A stretch of DNA of 64,000 bases from Cyclobacteriaceae bacterium (lineage in GTDB: Bacteria > Bacteroidota > Bacteroidia > Cytophagales > Cyclobacteriaceae). Where the stretch lies: NCBI GenBank assembly GCA_022841475.1, contig JALHRJ010000002.1, forward strand, positions 124,001 through 188,000, in the 5' to 3' direction. This document shows, in pieces, positions 62,989 through 64,000 of this stretch. The notes under the pieces were generated by a model. It was not told the origin of the DNA. It was given only the letters and a program-made list of their open reading frames with translations, and did not search any database. Each line of letters opens with the position of its first letter. The stretch's first letter is position 1. Both the position numbers and the translations under genes were made by a program.

Positions 62989-64000
62989 TTGAAATTTCCA
63001 GTTATCGATCAGTTATTGCTTATGGGTTACAAAACCGTTTCATTCGGGATTTGTTATTACGAAGACGAATTAAATGCTGAGTACGATTTTGTATATGCTA
63101 ACAAGTCGCCATTTACACCAGATGAGTTTCCCGAAGAAGATAGTTATAGTGATATTCAAAACCTTGATAATTCTGAAAAAATGCAATTTTTGAGTTTTCT
63201 TTTTGACTCTGCATCGAACCTGTTTGACGATAATGGCAAATTTGTATTTGACTTGGTTGAAAAGAAATGTTTTAGAGTAGCTGACTATTATAAATCAACA
63301 CCTGAAACATACGTTGATGTTTTAGATGTAGTTTCTTACTTTGATTTTGATGGTGAAAAATGGGATATGCACTTAAAGTTTTTCGGAATAGACGATGAAC
63401 ATGCGCCGTATACCATTAAACATCATTACGATTATGGCGATAGAAATTATACATCAACAAGGGAAACAGGTGCGAAATTAAATGAAATTGTTAGAACTGC
63501 TTTTCGCGACTGGCAAAGTTTACAATCAAGTCCTTTGATCGATTCAATTAGCGTATATGACAAAGAAAATCACATTGTTTTTACAATCGATCAAAGTGGA
63601 ATTGATTATCCGAATGCTGCTCCGTTCTATTTAATCACTCTGGATGATAATGCTGAACCACTTGAAACAAGTGAGCAACCTGATTATATGACTGCGTATA
63701 TGGCGGGAATGAATACAAAGTATAATTTTGAAATTCGCGCCGCAGGAAATAATACCAACACTTTCTTTTATAACAACAAGGTAAATACGCATAAAAAGCC
63801 AACTAATAAAGTGCCAAGCGATTTAGTTGAAATTGAAGTTAATCATCAACTGATTGATAGTCTTAAGAAATTGTTGGCGCAAGAATCACTCAAGCTGATT
63901 GTTGATAAATACTTTGTTGGCAAACCAGATGTTATTCACGTTGTGAATGCTTTGTATTATAACGATGAGGGTAGTTATGATTCTTATGTTTCATCTTTAC
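62989..64000 (+). CDS. hypothetical protein, TTG start, runs off the window (at least 337 aa)
   Basis: Open from the TTG at 62989 (AAAGGAG 10 nt upstream) to the last base with no stop. Tyr/Asp/Phe-rich (Y-F-D-F-D-G-E-K-W-D-M-H, P-Y-T-I-K-H-H-Y-D-Y-G-D), alternating polar strands. Not recognised; the C-terminal part is missing. Fourth gene of the replication operon. Confidence 0.75.
   Translation, partial: MKFPVIDQLLLMGYKTVSFGICYYEDELNAEYDFVYANKSPFTPDEFPEEDSYSDIQNLDNSEKMQFLSFLFDSASNLFDDNGKFVFDLVEKKCFRVADYYKSTPETYVDVLDVVSYFDFDGEKWDMHLKFFGIDDEHAPYTIKHHYDYGDRNYTSTRETGAKLNEIVRTAFRDWQSLQSSPLIDSISVYDKENHIVFTIDQSGIDYPNAAPFYLITLDDNAEPLETSEQPDYMTAYMAGMNTKYNFEIRAAGNNTNTFFYNNKVNTHKKPTNKVPSDLVEIEVNHQLIDSLKKLLAQESLKLIVDKYFVGKPDVIHVVNALYYNDEGSYDSYVSSL

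Overview
The window is a dense, AT-rich, phage-like or megaplasmid-like stretch. There are about 98 genes, mostly short and unrecognisable, with stop/start overlaps of the ATGA or TAATG kind, long single-strand runs and almost no ordinary housekeeping context. No capsid, portal, terminase, integrase or conjugation gene is present, so phage versus plasmid cannot be decided here. The promoters are clearly bacterial (TTGACA / TATAAT). A lone Flp-type pilin with the E-G-Q-G-L-V-E-Y-A-L-I signature is a form I associate with Chloroflexota, so a Chloroflexota-related host is my best guess, but only an inference.

Layout. From 1 to about 52.2 kb nearly everything is on the minus strand. It is divided into operons by at least 26 sigma70-type promoters, most with exactly 16 bp between the -35 and -10 boxes. 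The section 0-20 kb holds small hypothetical proteins, a nucleoside deoxyribosyltransferase-like protein and a SLOG/DUF2493 protein. It is interrupted by two gene-free stretches (5.8-6.6 and 7.1-7.7 kb) that look like structured-RNA genes with their own promoters. The section 20.7-23.1 kb holds one plus-strand gene, an array of long direct repeats and a large inverted repeat. The section 23.1-37.6 kb holds a RecJ-like nuclease operon, a Ro/Rsr (TROVE plus vWA) ring protein, an SPFH membrane protein and more unknowns. The section 37.65-41.4 kb is an RNA-metabolism island: tRNA-Ser(GCU) without encoded CCA, a CCA-adding enzyme, an anticodon-arm-less tRNA-like sequence, and a tandem array of tRNA-mimicking RNAs that I interpret as Y RNAs, the partners of Ro. 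The section 41.4-52.2 kb holds a vWA / adenylosuccinate-synthetase-like / J-domain-pseudokinase / nucleotidyltransferase-like operon, a DnaN clamp, and a dUTPase operon.

From 52.2 kb onward the coding strand is mainly plus: the pilin, an unknown 314-aa protein, then (after a convergent minus pair) a class II ribonucleotide reductase interrupted by a LAGLIDADG intein. After that comes a replication operon whose initiator gene carries an origin-like repeat cluster inside its coding sequence. An open gene with a TTG start runs off the right edge.

The replication and nucleotide functions (RecJ, DnaN, initiator, NrdJ, dUTPase, deoxyribosyltransferase, PurA-like) suggest an element that partly runs its own DNA replication and nucleotide supply. 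The Ro protein, Y RNA array, CCA enzyme and tRNA suggest it also brings its own RNA quality-control or RNA-decay-steering particle. The most interesting points are the Ro/Y RNA system, the in-gene origin, the non-canonical intein C-terminus, the J-domain-pseudokinase operon and a 24-bp palindrome scattered over 48 kb.
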